Assembly (NCBI GenBank): GCA_963921935.1 | Contig: OY998181.1 | Location: 116,704,957 to 116,768,956 of the forward strand | Length of the DNA: 64,000 nt | Reading direction: 5' to 3' | DNA from: Galeruca laticollis | Taxonomy: Eukaryota; Arthropoda; Insecta; Coleoptera; Chrysomelidae | Part shown: piece by piece, positions 55,101 through 63,890 of the stretch | Numbering within the stretch: the first letter of the stretch is position 1 | Layout: every line of letters starts with the position of its first letter | Notes under the pieces: model-generated | The model's input: only the letters and a program-made list of their open reading frames with translations | Told to the model about the DNA's origin: nothing | The model's database searches: none | Translations under genes and position numbers: made by a program

Positions 55101-58100
55101 CAAGGGAGAATATAAAATATGAAACTCTAATTCATAAGAAATCTAGCCATGATTTTTTAGAAATTTAAAAAAAAAACACTGTACAAAAAATACTTTTTAT
55201 TGAATAAAAAGAAGATAAGAACAATCAAAACATTTATTTGGTTGTCTTTTTTCGCTTCTTCGGTACGGTTTCATGTCTAACACTGCACCCAAATTGTCAG
55301 GGAAGAATTCTAAATAGGAGTCAAGAAAATTCAGCTTAAGGGACATATTGCAGCCAAGGCTTTATAAGATTGGATGAGTTCTTGAACTTGATATTTGTAG
55401 TTGTCCGACTTATTGTTACATAGGAAGTTACTGCATACATTTTTGAAGGCATCCCATGCCCTTTTTTCCCTTTCAAAAATGTAAGTGTAAAATTTTGATC
55501 CTTAAAAAGTTTCTGTATTTGAGGTCCAATGAAGATTCCTTCTTTAAGCTTTGCTTCTCTTAATCATGGGAATTTCTGTCTCAAATTAAGGAACGCATTT
55601 CCTTCTCTACCAAAGGCTTCAACAAAAATGTTTATAAGCCCTAGTTTTATGTGCAGAGGAAGTAAATAAACTTTTTGCTGATCTACTAAAGGTTCATTGA
55701 GGGCGTTTTTTCTGACTGCTGTCCCATTCGCATAAAAAACAATATTTTGTGATGTCACTCTGTAGTCCTGTGAGCAGTGCATCAATTTTGAGATCGGCAC
55801 AGTTATTCTACTTATGATCTTCTTATTTTATGCATTGGAGTAAGATGCACATGTTTTGGTATGCTTCTTCCATATTTACAACATGACCAACAGTAACTGA
55901 TGGCTGTTCATTTCCATTGAACAACAAAACTGCCTTTAGACTTGTGTTCCAAGAGTCAATAAATAGTCGCCACTCGGTAGGTACATAGGAAATGCCCAGT
56001 TCATTCATTAAACCTGGAATATCATGACAGTAAACTAGATTAGATTTTAACGGGCTTACACTGCACTGAAACCTAAGGTTTATTGTGCCCCCCCCCCTAT
56101 CAAAGCTGTTCTCGCTACTACTACAGCTTGCCTTCCAGTTCCAGGGTTCTAATTAACTTTAGTATTTGGAACGGCTCCAACGAGGTTATATCCTCACTCT
56201 TACAAGTTTCTTGTCCGAAGCATTTCTTGTGTTGGCTTGCAATGGCGAGGCGATCCAGAACTACGTGATCCGGAGTTTCATTCTCCTCCCCACAGAATCT
56301 ACACTCGTCATTTTCCTTTGAGGAAAATATGGCCAGTATAGACTGACTATTCCGAAACGTGGAAATTTTCACACCGTTTTGTAAAAGATTCCACTGCTGC
56401 AAATGAGATCCAAGCAGTTGTGGAAGATCTGAATCACGAACTAGATCATTGAGATCTCCCAGAGATATAAAAGGTGGCTGTTTGCTTCTACTATATTTGA
56501 AAACGACTTCCTCTTCAAAACTTGGATTAGCTTTTGGTTCCTCTGTGTCGTCACAATTATCTGGTTCATCATATTTCTCTCGAGGCTTAGGAACAGGTAT
56601 GCTAGAAGCGTCATGAGGTACAGGTCTAATGGATGAGGGGGTATTCGGATACACTATTTTATTACTACTACTACTAGAAAATCCCAGAATTTTTGTTAAG
56701 CAAAAGTAAAAATCATCAACATGATTCTTAGGGTACTGCCAAATCATTGCCACTCCAAACTTCATAGATGTGTGAGTAACCCGTAGCCATCCTGCTTAGG
56801 TTTTTGAGCAACTGTGGCAGCATTTTTTGGAAGCCCAAATGTTGTCTTGATCGTCAACTTTGAATCCGAAATATTACTCTTAGGCATTTCTTACCAGTGG
56901 GCTCAAGGTATTTCGTTGAGCTCTCAGTGTCACATCACTACATATAACAGAAACGTTCGGATTGTTCACACAGGATCTCAATGGCATCACTTCACGTATA
57001 TATCCACTGCTGAATACTGTAATACTGATCCTCCGACAAGCGGTTGGCTGCTTATATACCCGTTTCGAACATCTGGTATTTTCTAGAAACATTGTGAATC
57101 AAGAGTATCGAAAACGTTTTTTGTATACAGGGGCACTTAAATAAGTAGCTGTCCCTCCGACGAGTATAGGGTATGATGAAATTTGGAATTACATGGGGAT
57201 TAATGAGTATCCCCTTTATTTGAAGCCCTAGGGGATTGAGATTTCGTGGATGGGGAACATCCCCAGACACCCTCCATGTGTGTTGCTAGATTGTGCACAG
57301 TTTCCCTAGACTAAGAGGAAATGTAGACTTGGCAACGTTACACTCCATTATGCTATAGAAAGATTAATATCGCACAGGTACATTCTTACGTCTGCTTAAA
57401 CCATGTTGTTGGCACTCTCTGGACTCTATTACGTGATATGACAATTTAAAGGTCGGTGTAAGAGTTAGGACTTGTAATAATGTATTTGTTTTGCGAAGAG
57501 GATTTTTGTGCAGAACAGTGTTGTAGAAATATTTTATCTGAGGAAGACATTCTGAATGTTTGGTAAAATTAATAGTCACCATGCTCAATATTAGCAAAAA
57601 CTTTGATGTCTTAGTTAATTAAAATATTGAATCCTATTTTGAATAAGAATTAATTTTATCATTAGATATCAAATACAATTAAATAGTTTTATTGTGATCA
57701 AAGTTTTTCAAAAGAGGTGTATTAGTAGATGAGCAATTGACTGATCAGCCCAAACACAATTTAAAGAAAAAAATATATGATCAGATATAGCAGCAATATT
57801 CTGAATAGAAAATGTAAAAAGATAATTTTCTAATCATCTTACCTACTTACGAGCATTTACACCAAATCAAGTGGTATGTTAAGTGTATAATTATACAATA
57901 ATTTCCCTCCAATTTCAACTAATTTTTGTTTCATATCTTTAGCTTATTTTTATGTATAAAACATATCAGATACAGTCAAGTTGAAAACTGATATTTCAAA
58001 AAATTACTGGGAATTAGTCAATGAAACACGAATTATATATTTTTCATCCACTTGTACTATATTTTTTCAAAGTAGGCTCCTTACAAAATAGCACAGTCAT

Positions 58101-61100
58101 ACAAGTGAATACTACATTCATCAAAACATTTTAAAGCCCACGACTGAAAACAGGTGCTTTGAACGGGTACTTTAAGTTTTAGTAAGGGCTGAAAGAGGAA
58201 TTGTTAAGCTTTTGGTCAGAAATTTGTATACAATGGCATTCTTGTAAAATGGTGTATTTTTGTGGTTACCAAACCATTGTTTAATGGTACGAATTGATTT
58301 GTGTAACACAGAAGTTTCAAGACTCTCTAAAACTTGAATAATGATTGTCAACATTTCCTTCATTATAGAGATGTTGAGTTCAGTTGACGGCGCTGATACC
58401 AGGCCAGAGCAAGGCAAATCTTCCACCATCTGTGCATTGTACAACATTTTCATTTCATAATCCAGTATAGAGAGTTTATTAAAGATCATTAAGATGGGAA
58501 TATGATAAAAAGAGGCACTAATGATTGCAAATTCACATATTGCAGTGTATAAACAAACACTAACAATTCCTTCAGTGGGGGAGGCATTGTTTTATGATAT
58601 GTTCGGAAATTTGAATAAATTTGTCATTTTAAATTTAATATTCTTACTATTCTACAAAATTATCAGAGATGAGATCTCTTCCAAAACTAAATGTCAATCA
58701 ACCTAATTGTTTGCACATAAAACACTGATTAAATTTAATTTCAGACAGCAGCGGTTGCAGCTGCGGCAGCTGCTAAACAGCCTGCTCAATATGCAGCTAC
58801 ATACCAACCTACTGTGACAGCATATCAAACTTCTTATGCTCAACCTGCTGCGCAAACCACTATAGCAGCACAACCTACGACACAAGCCAAACAACGTAAG
58901 TATTTTTCAAAAACTAATAAACTGTTTGCCATCAATCAGCCATTTCTTCAACTTTTTGCCACTAAACAAACTAACAATTTTTCAATTACTAATTCGAAGG
59001 ATTATGAATTTTTAAATAGGCGTTTTATGTATGGACACCAAATCTATGATTATAATAGTTATTTGTAAAATAATTGTCACAATGACTCGTACGAGTACTA
59101 CAAAAAGTTATTTTGATACAAGTTTTACACAATATTTTTTATAATTCGCATTTATTGATTTTTTTTAAATGAAATAGAATTACATTATCCCTGTTTTTAA
59201 ATTAGGAGTGATTTGCATTTAAGTTGGCAATTCTGTAGATTTCCTGATTAGTCAGATCACAACTGGTTTTACTCAGCACTTTTGACATATATTATGTGTA
59301 AATTATAAAAAAACTTTCATTTAAGCAAATAGCTTCTTCATATATTCTTGCGTCCTACTTATATTATATCATGAACAGAATAATTTCTGTAGTATATCTT
59401 CACATAGGTATCTCGTAATTTATCCCAAAACTCAAACACTATGTATACCTACATATCGATCCTATAAAATAAAAAAAATAAGCCAGACACTAAGCAGGTA
59501 AAATGTTTGAATGATCATGTAAAATTGTTCTAAATATGTAAACCTGCAGACAAATTTTATAATTAAATGTGACAATGTGTTGCTGCCTATTATACCTATC
59601 TAACAAGAATATCCCAAAAAAATATTTTGATGAAAACATGACTGGGTAGCATGTTCCCCTCAAATGTTAATAGGACCGTTTGCCGAGGTACAAAAACAGA
59701 TTCGCTATCTATGTCTATTTATCTTTTGAATCTATTGACTTCGGTTATTGTTACAGGGGAAATTATGTTTTCAAAAAGATAAACGTCTTTGAATATTGTG
59801 CAACAATTTATTAGGTATAAATGCTGGTAACTGTTCCTCAATTAATCTTTCATCAGTTATTAATCTATTCGTGTCTTTTATAGTTTTCAATCCTATTCTT
59901 ACACTATTTTTACCTACACTTGCTATGCTGATGATGTTTGGAATTTTTAGTTTCTTATGTAAAATGTGGCCACCTTAATTGGTTGTATTGTAACGTGAAT
60001 TTCGTTCACCACTCATAATATTTCTCGTCAATGAAAGAGTAACGTAAATTTCGTTTACCCCTCATCGAATAATACTTCTGGTCGATGGCTGTCGAGCTTT
60101 AAGTTTTCGGAAGAGTTCGTTTCATTTGGATATTTAAACCAATGCGCGTTGACATTCGGCCCATATTCATCTACTTATTGTCGAGTTCGACATCTTATCG
60201 TATCGAAGTGCATTTCATAGAAATGCACTTTTTCTTACCGGCCTAAAAACTTTTCCCGTTGATGAATTCTACCTGCTGGGACTACGGCTCTATAAAGAAC
60301 CGACTGGACTAACCGTGACACAGCCAGATGATTGGTTCCAGATTCGTTTTTACGTCATCCAAATCATCATTGGAAAGAAAAACCAAGGAAAGTACTAACG
60401 TCCATAATCTTTGAAAACTATAGATTATTTCCAACGAATGTTCATATAATATCAACTTAATAGTTTGTACCAATGTAAATTTATATCTTTGTAAAATATT
60501 TAATTCTTGGTTAAACTTTAGTTTCCTTCAGATTCTAATTTTTTATTTGTATTTCAGTTCTAGTTTGTTTTTCTAAATTCATAAAATAAGTTGTAAAATT
60601 TAATAACATTTTTATCTTAAATTTTTCATTCAACATATAATTTTTAATCAATGAAACCACTTGGTAATAAGTTTTCATACAATATCTGTTATTCAATAAA
60701 ACTACTTGTAAATTTTAAATAACGTTGTTGATATTTTTTTATATAACTTTCCAACTTCTTGCTTTGTTGACTGAGATTAGTCGATGTTAGGTAACTTATA
60801 GACTAGTGGGACTCGGGGTGGCGCCCACTTATCTTTCCGTCTCGTTACGTAAAAATAAGTAGGATTACCCGAGAACCGGTAAGACCTACTCCTTGGGCCT
60901 CTACTACTAGTATATAACCCACGCCTGAGTAGCTCTTCGACGAGGTGGCCATTGCAGTATTTTACCTATTCCTTCCTCTTCTCTGTTTGTTTTTTCGATA
61001 AATACATATACCTTGTCAGAGTAGAGATGAGCTTTCTGGAGATTGAATAATTTCTTTGTTCGCTCCTTTTCCATGTTTTTGTCATTTCCAGGATTATCAG

Positions 61101-62109
61101 AGTTGTTTGGTTTATTTCCATCCAATTCCATTTCATTTGAATATCCCCCCCCCCGCGTCAGAGGGATCGTTTTTACTCATTTAACTTTAGTTGTTTGTAT
61201 TTTCACCAAGTTTTTGGTTATTTCGCACCTCTATTAATAGTCAATTAATAAGTATAGTTTTTACACTAACCAGTTTGTTTACAACAAATATCTATCGATA
61301 CGCACTTGCTGAAAGACCGATTCGAACTGTGATTAAAAATTTTAATATATAATTTGTTCCAATTTACCTTTAAGAGCATTTAATCTATTTGCAAGCTATA
61401 ACCATGCCAGAACATTTTATAATTTGGTTAAACTCAAATACATACAATTAACCAACTGCATGATTCTAAAAATTACTAAAAAAGTTTTCAAACATATTTC
61501 ATTTGTGTCACTAAACTCTTTTATATGCGAATTATAAAAAACATATTTATTTTGATTTATCTCTTCATATGGAGGAATGGAATTGAGTTTTATGAAATAT
61601 CACTTGATTATGAGGTTAATAAGATTCTGTCAAGGAATTGTATGTTTTATTAATAATTCTAATGACATATACTTCTACTGGTACTTAATTAAAATAAAAT
61701 TGTTTTTGTCAGATTCATTTATGCTCATCAAATTTTTGCAAACTTATTTTTTAACAAACTTCATTTAAAGTAACATGTTAAAAATAACAATTGAAAAACA
61801 ACAATTTTTATATTTGAAGAATTGTTTGTTTCAAATCTAAAAAATGCTTGTTCCTTCATTAAACCATTGTTCCAATCCTCAACATTGTTAATCTACCTTA
61901 GAGGCTAATTCTGCAACAACATATTCAGGATACGATGCAGCACTTTATTCAGCAGCCACTATGTATGTAGCCCAACAATCTGGGGGCGCGCAACAGAAAA
62001 CCGGAACTTGGCAAAATTACAAAAAAGCTGGAATAGGACCCAAAAGTATTCGTCCCAAGGCACCACCTAAACCTCAACAATTACATTATTGTGACGTTTG
62101 CAAAATCAG
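40084..62109 (+). CDS. Zn72D: Zn72D/ZFR-type zinc-finger RNA-binding protein, 5' part of gene
   Basis: Five exons join with matching phases and GT-AG introns into 248 codons. The protein starts MATNNYFGFTHGGTQYG and is rich in Ala, Tyr, Gln and Thr, as is the long N-terminal region of ZFR proteins. The last exon gives the conserved WQNYKKAGIGPKSIRPK and PPKPQQLHYCDVCKIS, the first Cys pair of the first dsRNA-binding C2H2 zinc finger. The remaining fingers and the DZF domain must lie right of the window. In Drosophila, Zn72D binds structured RNA and affects splicing and RNA editing in the nucleus. Introns of 290, 11,191, 6,793 and 3,006 bp are filled with transposons. No damage is seen in any exon. 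Confidence 0.9.
40424..40617 (+). CDS. Zn72D: Zn72D coding exon 2
   Basis: Acceptor TGTCTTTCAG, donor GTAAGTAA. Encodes ATTGAYQAGQAGYAVATPAT followed by an Ala-rich stretch and ends AYEYGYG. Phase 2 in, phase 1 out. Confidence 0.88.
41040..41460 (-). pseudogene. Crypton tyrosine recombinase, catalytic part
   Basis: MFGIAGACGATELCQMSIDD, then IKDLGTTLILKI, later VGKNQFYKIP, YFQRSSATLLVESGGDL, LKKNEGWKSATIAEDYKD. The general order equals that of the recombinase at 17.6-18.06 kb. The first catalytic Arg, normally in a GACRREEL motif, reads GACGATEL, and the His-x-x-Arg box is damaged. The Tyr in EDYKD remains. Several stops occur (near 41300 and 41180). A 51-bp GT...AG stretch around 41485-41535 could be an intron. 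Confidence 0.75.
41637..41739 (-). repeat. Truncated 3' LTR
   Basis: Matches 42801-42902 base for base apart from a few substitutions and a small length difference. Sequence to the left is CAAT and Crypton; sequence to the right is the end of gag. Confidence 0.8.
41740..42709 (-). pseudogene. LTR-element gag with zinc knuckle
   Basis: ATG at 42707-42709. Open for 259 codons: a Gln/Asn-rich N-terminus, then FSQSIQTFAG, RSRLIGAAKHWYEANQF and WKTMTSRTQKPSEGLSSYFH, the capsid-like part of Gypsy-type gag proteins. A stop at 41930-41932 precedes, one frame over, the zinc knuckle CFNCLEEGHIVSAC and a second GLMSHQQKDC-like knuckle. The protein would assemble the element's RNA into particles. No pol follows. 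Confidence 0.78.
42801..43013 (-). repeat. 5' LTR
   Basis: 213 bp beginning TGTTGTAACT and ending CCACGACA on the - strand, with AATAAA in the middle. The primer-binding site that should follow (ATCTCAGGTGTGGGG) could not be assigned to a tRNA. Confidence 0.75.
43014..43301 (-). pseudogene. Crypton N-terminal part
   Basis: Starts MESDFEFSCTPPES (stop after PPES), then KILPSKSRKLYEDAHSKFIK. In another frame the last part reads YSMVKSSLELKNVDISKLN. These are the N-terminal core-binding motifs of Crypton recombinases. The coding trace is cut at 43014 by the LTR element and picks up again at 41636. Confidence 0.65.
43371..43456. repeat. Hairpin at the Crypton 5' side
   Basis: TAAGTACCAAGTGTCAAAAA...TTTAGTCAC faces GTGACTAAAAACGTTTTTGA...GGTGCTTA; the two arms pair over most of about 38 bp. 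Confidence 0.7.
43797..44082. repeat. Inverted-repeat element
   Basis: TTGAGTGAATGAAAAGACGA (43797 on) is repeated in inverted form ending at 44082, with similarity over about 35 bp allowing one gap. The interior is non-coding and includes AGCGCTTTCAGCCATTATCA. Confidence 0.65.
44440..45230 (+). pseudogene. Penelope-like element fragment, terminal repeat and N-terminal part
   Basis: About 44450-44645 is a diverged, inverted relative of 25555-25763, the repeat of the other Penelope element (shared CCTACCTGATGTTTA, GGCTAGACCAAGAAGT). Downstream, 44793-44936 reads FENLSGTNFTNSAIKFLNKG, then LKYSIPSKFMNNIKQIL, and 45040-45075 reads TITKSDKVNTTVI. These are N-terminal Penelope motifs before the RT fingers. 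Stops and frame changes are frequent. RT and nuclease are missing on the right. Confidence 0.65.
45292..45680. repeat. Tandem duplication, about 199 bp
   Basis: The segment from TTCTTTTATACTCATTACTT to TGTATTGTGA occurs at 45292-45490 and again at 45491-45680. The second copy lacks about 10 bp (TCGGTACTTT). Otherwise only one or two differences are visible, so the duplication is recent. Confidence 0.9.
45876..46975 (+). pseudogene. Jockey-type ORF1 (gag), second family
   Basis: ATG at 45876 (MSSSSDGEYSEMEIKDNG). It is open for 195 codons (FKYLFYIKAPEDLTHKKFSD, an RRM-like part). A stop and frame change lie near 46463-46530. Then comes ISRAKNKPTLMIRVI and the zinc-knuckle region CSRCQAFTHAREHC, CTKCE, stop, CASCGAEDHSAWFLKC. 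No ORF2 follows: the text ends where the MITE at 47049 begins. Its sequence differs clearly from the gag at 19.6 kb. Confidence 0.8.
47049..47258. mobile_element. 210-bp MITE
   Basis: AGGCATGTTTTTTAAGTA at 47049-47066 is exactly complementary to 47241-47258. After a 4-bp bulge on the left, CCGTTTTG also pairs with 47233-47240, so the arms total 26 bp. It contains a GC-rich, CpG-containing centre. The target duplication is not evident. It sits at the boundary between a Jockey gag and an opposite-strand LINE. Confidence 0.8.
47330..48484 (-). pseudogene. LINE 5' part: ORF1 with PHD-like finger, start of endonuclease
   Basis: Read leftward from the ATG at 48482-48484 (MAESEELQKC). A CVNCGNIFHLS...NNLRC zinc finger at about 48380-48300 suggests the PHD-like finger found in some insect LINE ORF1 proteins. 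Then come helical text with stops and an RRM-like tail near 47870. From about 47638 the endonuclease starts: FHLNIRCLSNKVELLNL, INLQGYVLANFFCRE, KNGGTAIFLK. The RT is absent; the fragment ends near 47330. Frame changes are numerous. Confidence 0.65.
48554..48772 (+). pseudogene. hAT transposase C-terminal dimerisation fragment
   Basis: DRKSDPFEWWSKHSGTFPGL, LVKQFLSSPATIVYSERLFS and, one frame over, RLSSENTERLLFIYHNL. This is the classic hAT C-terminal dimerisation domain (P-x-x-WW ... SERLFS ... N-x-E-x-LLF). The catalytic part is missing. Confidence 0.8.
49020..49612. repeat. 122-bp satellite array, about 4.7 copies
   Basis: The anchor motif GTGTTTTAGTAGCCATAGCC recurs at about 49062, 49184, 49306, 49426 and 49548, giving spacings of 122, 122, 120 and 122. 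Inside the unit, CTAGCAACAAATTGCCC and CAGCAACAAATTCCTCG are related half-unit motifs, suggesting an older ~60-bp ancestor. Divergence grows to the right. Confidence 0.85.
49990..50253 (-). pseudogene. Ubiquitin-hydrolase-like C-terminal fragment
   Basis: On the - strand from 50253: KFKVGLIPKEIRNP, YLIGAVGFRGSTV, a stop, then LLPTGHYVSYSYRRRNSSWI and EADDLVG. G-H-Y-x-x-Y...W...DD is the catalytic His box of USP/UCH-type peptidases, and ITPRLIAYT fits the strand after it. In insect genomes such fragments occur inside repeated DNA. With one stop and no catalytic Cys part it is a relic. The assignment rests on this single motif. Confidence 0.4.
50254..51808. other. Intron 2 remainder, no gene; short direct repeats
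   Basis: ACTTATTTTTATAGTTATAG followed by CGTGTGGCTACGCTAGCTTA at about 50930-50975 returns almost unchanged at 51085-51130, and TACGCTAGC variants recur at 51135 and 51245. No coding similarity is seen. Confidence 0.5.
51809..51951 (+). CDS. Zn72D: Zn72D coding exon 3
   Basis: Acceptor TTTTGTTTTAG, donor GTAAGC. Encodes QTAATGYASGYDQN, an alanine run, then TTYTQRATTQQAQQVA. Phase 1 in, phase 0 out. Confidence 0.88.
52154..55063 (-). mobile_element. DNA transposon with 22-bp terminal inverted repeats, unnamed family
   Basis: ATATCGTCGGTTTAGAGGTA (52154-52175 with the next bases) is repeated in perfect inverted orientation at 55042-55063. The 2.9 kb between contain one broken gene on the - strand (52517-54493). 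I see no clear target duplication. The whole element lies in Zn72D intron 3, opposite to the host gene. Confidence 0.7.
52517..54493 (-). pseudogene. Putative transposase of the 52-55 kb element
   Basis: Start MKRVVISNISLQGVQDVHTD at 54493. Pieces in order: an acidic/Ser-rich N-terminus, a Cys pair region (AIDCSKCRFKCAINFSIDGK), RSSNGIFRVCSNFFEETLCI, PINTALAKSNKFG...SDKRGHKTPGN, SSRQYLDPKLSILKMYSLYL, a CTQYNLSFFTPKKDQC block, KRGSNEIATILTKYIDRLP, LSMFSDTCRGQSRNQNVAAA, KFLESGHLYMECDSMHSAIE, and an acidic C-terminus (PEPAVDESDEEM). I have seen this order in many uncharacterised, multi-copy insect proteins. The SDTCRGQ-RN and GH-ECDSMH blocks could hold metal-binding acidic residues, as in an RNase H-fold nuclease, but I cannot name the family. 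At least four frame changes are present. Confidence 0.6.
55265..56765 (-). pseudogene. Unnamed insect repeat protein, split by a LINE tail
   Basis: N-terminal part from 56765: VAMIWQYPKNHVDDFYFCLT, a Pro/Ser/acidic linker, FISLGDLNDLVRDSDLPQLL and SHLQQWNLLQNGVKISTF. After the LINE insertion (56313-56055) it continues with LVYCHDIPGLMNELGI, EWRLFIDSWNTSLKAVLLFN and, further left, KVYLLPLHIKLGLINIFVEA and GCNMSLKLNFLDSYLEFFPD. This is a protein family found in many copies in aphids, beetles and other insects, with no experimentally known function that I can cite; its copy number suggests a transposon. The central segment between CIKW-like text and LPLHIKLG is shortened. Confidence 0.6.
56055..56313 (-). 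pseudogene. LINE 3' end inserted in the repeat gene
   Basis: Directly after FSSKENDE the text becomes CRFCGEENETPDHVV and ILKLIRTLELEGKL, the CCHC-type C-terminus of LINE ORF2 proteins. A 3' UTR with a run of nine or more G (C on +) and GTTTCAGTGCAGTGTAAGCC follows. At 56055 the host repeat gene resumes, so about 258 bp were inserted. Confidence 0.65.
56766..58744. other. Intron 3 remainder; one unassigned open frame
   Basis: 58172-58489 (-) is open for 105 codons (EDLPCSGLVSAPSTELNISI, QVLESLETSVLHKSIRTIKQ) and looks protein-like in composition, but I do not recognise it. Another - strand frame, 57364-57597, is also unassigned. No transposon signature is clear. Confidence 0.35.
58745..58895 (+). 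CDS. Zn72D: Zn72D coding exon 4
   Basis: Acceptor TTTAATTTCAG, donor GTAAGTAT. Encodes TAAVAAAAAAKQPAQYAATY and later TAYQTSYAQPAAQTT. Phase 0 in, phase 1 out. Confidence 0.88.
59060..59754. other. Intron 4, no gene recognised
   Basis: AT-rich sequence without supported features. Confidence 0.45.
59755..61180 (-). pseudogene. Jockey gag fragment, split by an insertion
   Basis: Start MSKNDPSDAGGG at 61180 (a run of ten or more G lies here), then KAHLYSDKVYVFIEKTNREE down to 60952. The frame resumes at 59972 with GHILHKKLKIPNIISIASVG and LIEEQLPAFIPNKLL. These correspond to YSIDKIYVFIEKINNE, GHLLHKKLKVQNI and QLKAFIPNNLIE in the gag at 19.6 kb, so it is the same family. The zinc knuckles are missing. 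Confidence 0.75.
59973..60951. mobile_element. 979-bp insertion in the Jockey gag, type unknown
   Basis: GTGGCCA at 59966-59972 and again at 60945-60951 brackets the insert and fits a 7-bp target duplication; joining the outer flanks restores a continuous gag trace apart from one frame change. The insert has no coding trace and no matching ends. It has two related blocks near its left end (TAACGTGAATTTCGTTCACC and TAACGTAAATTTCGTTTACC, 55 bp apart) and a small hairpin, GTGCATTTC/GAAATGCAC, at about 60209-60229. Confidence 0.6.
61181..61901. other. Intron 4 remainder, no gene recognised
   Basis: AT-rich; the 63-codon frame at 61577-61768 is not supported by any motif. Confidence 0.4.
61902..62109 (+). 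CDS. Zn72D: Zn72D coding exon 5, start of first zinc finger
   Basis: Acceptor TCTACCTTAG, donor GTAAGAAA. Encodes ANSATTYSGYDAALYSAATM, then WQNYKKAGIGPKSIRPKA and HYCDVCKI. The phases match exon 4 (1) and leave two bases for the next exon outside the window. Confidence 0.9.
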
Positions 62110-62578
62110 GTAAGAAATTCATTTTTCATTTCATTCTACTTTGTTTATATTATAACACTACTGCTCGAAAGTGTAGATGGGCATTTAACGTGATTCACGT
62201 CGGGTCAACATGGGTCACGCGTTAATTCCCCAAAAGTTTCAATTTTCCATACATTATTACAAAAATTAATGCTTATTTATTGTTTTTTCATTCCATAGCT
62301 GAACTTTTTACTACATACACAGTACATATTGCCATTATTCATAACATATCATTCATGTTTAGTTAGTTAAGGTTAAGGGTATGTAAACTTTGCAAATATC
62401 AAGGAACTTTTTATTTAGTTTTAACTGTTTTAATTTGCTATTTTTTGAAAACTATTAAGGCGGATATTTATGAGTGTATTTATTATAGTATAATAGTAAT
62501 TTTAGCAGAAAGTCTAGTGATTGATGTAATATATGTAGGTTAAGTCATTAACGACTTCTTTACTCACCCTTTTACAAT

Positions 62579-63890
62579 AGAAAAATTGAATTTCACCTTA
62601 CTAAGCAAAAGTGATTCAAATCCTGGATTGGATTCCATCACATATTCAATGATCAATCATCTTCCCAAAATAGCCCTAGAAACTCTTCTCTCTATTTTCA
62701 ATAAAATCCTCAATAAGTCTCATCCTATCCCTTTAGAGTGGAAAAATCATCTAATAATTCCCATTCCTAAAAAACCCAGGATCCTAACAATGCATCCAGC
62801 TGGAGACCCATAACCTTATCCAGCACTATAGGAAAAGTTTTCAAAAGCATGATCAAAAATCGCCTTGACTGGTCTCTTGAAAATTCTCTAAAAATTCACC
62901 CCTCACAACAAGGTTTCAGGAAAGGCAGAAGTATATCTGATAACCACATTTTCATCTATTCTGAAATATCATGTGCATTGTCTGCTAATAAAAACCCAAT
63001 TGTTGTTTTTCTCGACATTAAAGGTGCATATGATAATCTTCTTTTATCCTCTATGTATTCATCTCTAAATTCCCTTAATTTACCTCGTGACATTTGTGAC
63101 CTCATTCTATCCTTTCTTTCAGATCGAAATCTATTCATTAAATCCACCCTCAACAATGAACTTATAGGCCCTGATGTTTTTTGTATTGGTGTCCCCCAAG
63201 ATTCCCCACTCAGTTCACCTTTTTTTCAATATATCGTGCAACTCCCTTCAGAACATACTTCCACTCTCCATAAAAATTAGTGGTTATGCAGATGATCTTG
63301 CTGTGATATGTACCGAAAACACCATCCAGGAGTCTGTAACATCCCTCAACACCTTCCTTCCTAATCTTAATCTTCATTTATTGTCTATGGGTTTGACACT
63401 GGCCTCTCAAAAATGTGCCGCCATGATTTTTCAGAAAAACCATAAGCTTAGTCCAATCCATTCCATAGTCATTAATGGTCAACCTATCCCTTGGAAATCT
63501 CAAGTCAAGTACTTAGGAGCTATATTTGACGACCAACTTAACTGGAAACCACGTATTGAATTTATTTCCTGCAAAGTATCAAAAGCTATTAATTTAATTA
63601 GGTCTTTATGTGGTAAATGGTAGGGTAGCCATCAAATCTCTCTTTTAAACATCCGTTATTTGATAATACGTGCATGCTATATGGTGGTTGTTCTAAATAC
63701 CTACTTAAAAAATTAGATCATTTACAATATCAAGCCCTAAGGGTTATAGTAGGTTATCTAAAATCTACTCCCATCAACATCATGTTATCTGAATGTGGGC
63801 AGACCCCCCTTAGTCCAGGAGGAATCGGCGCATGAGTACCGAAAACTATTCCACCTCAATTTCTTTATGCGATCCTCTTTGAATTGCCCT
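62579..63890 (+). pseudogene. LINE reverse transcriptase fragment in Zn72D intron 5
   Basis: RT blocks in order: SDSNPGLDSITYSMINHLPK, WKNHLIIPIPKKP, a frame change, PITLSSTIGKVFKSMIKNRL, SQQGFRKGRSISDN, VFLDIKGAYDNLLL, GVPQDSPLSSPFF (relatives have QGSPLSP), a frame change, SGYADDLAVIC (catalytic box intact), and QVKYLGAIFDDQLNWKPRI. A stop after SLCGKW and further frame changes lead to HLQYQALRVIVGYLKSTPIN. The style resembles the Jockey group, but the family differs from the copies at 19-27 kb. Endonuclease and RNase H are not seen. Confidence 0.8.

Noticed and set aside
56121..56765. A 214-codon novel fusion gene
   Set aside because: Its second part is a LINE C-terminus inserted into an older repeat gene, which resumes at 56055.
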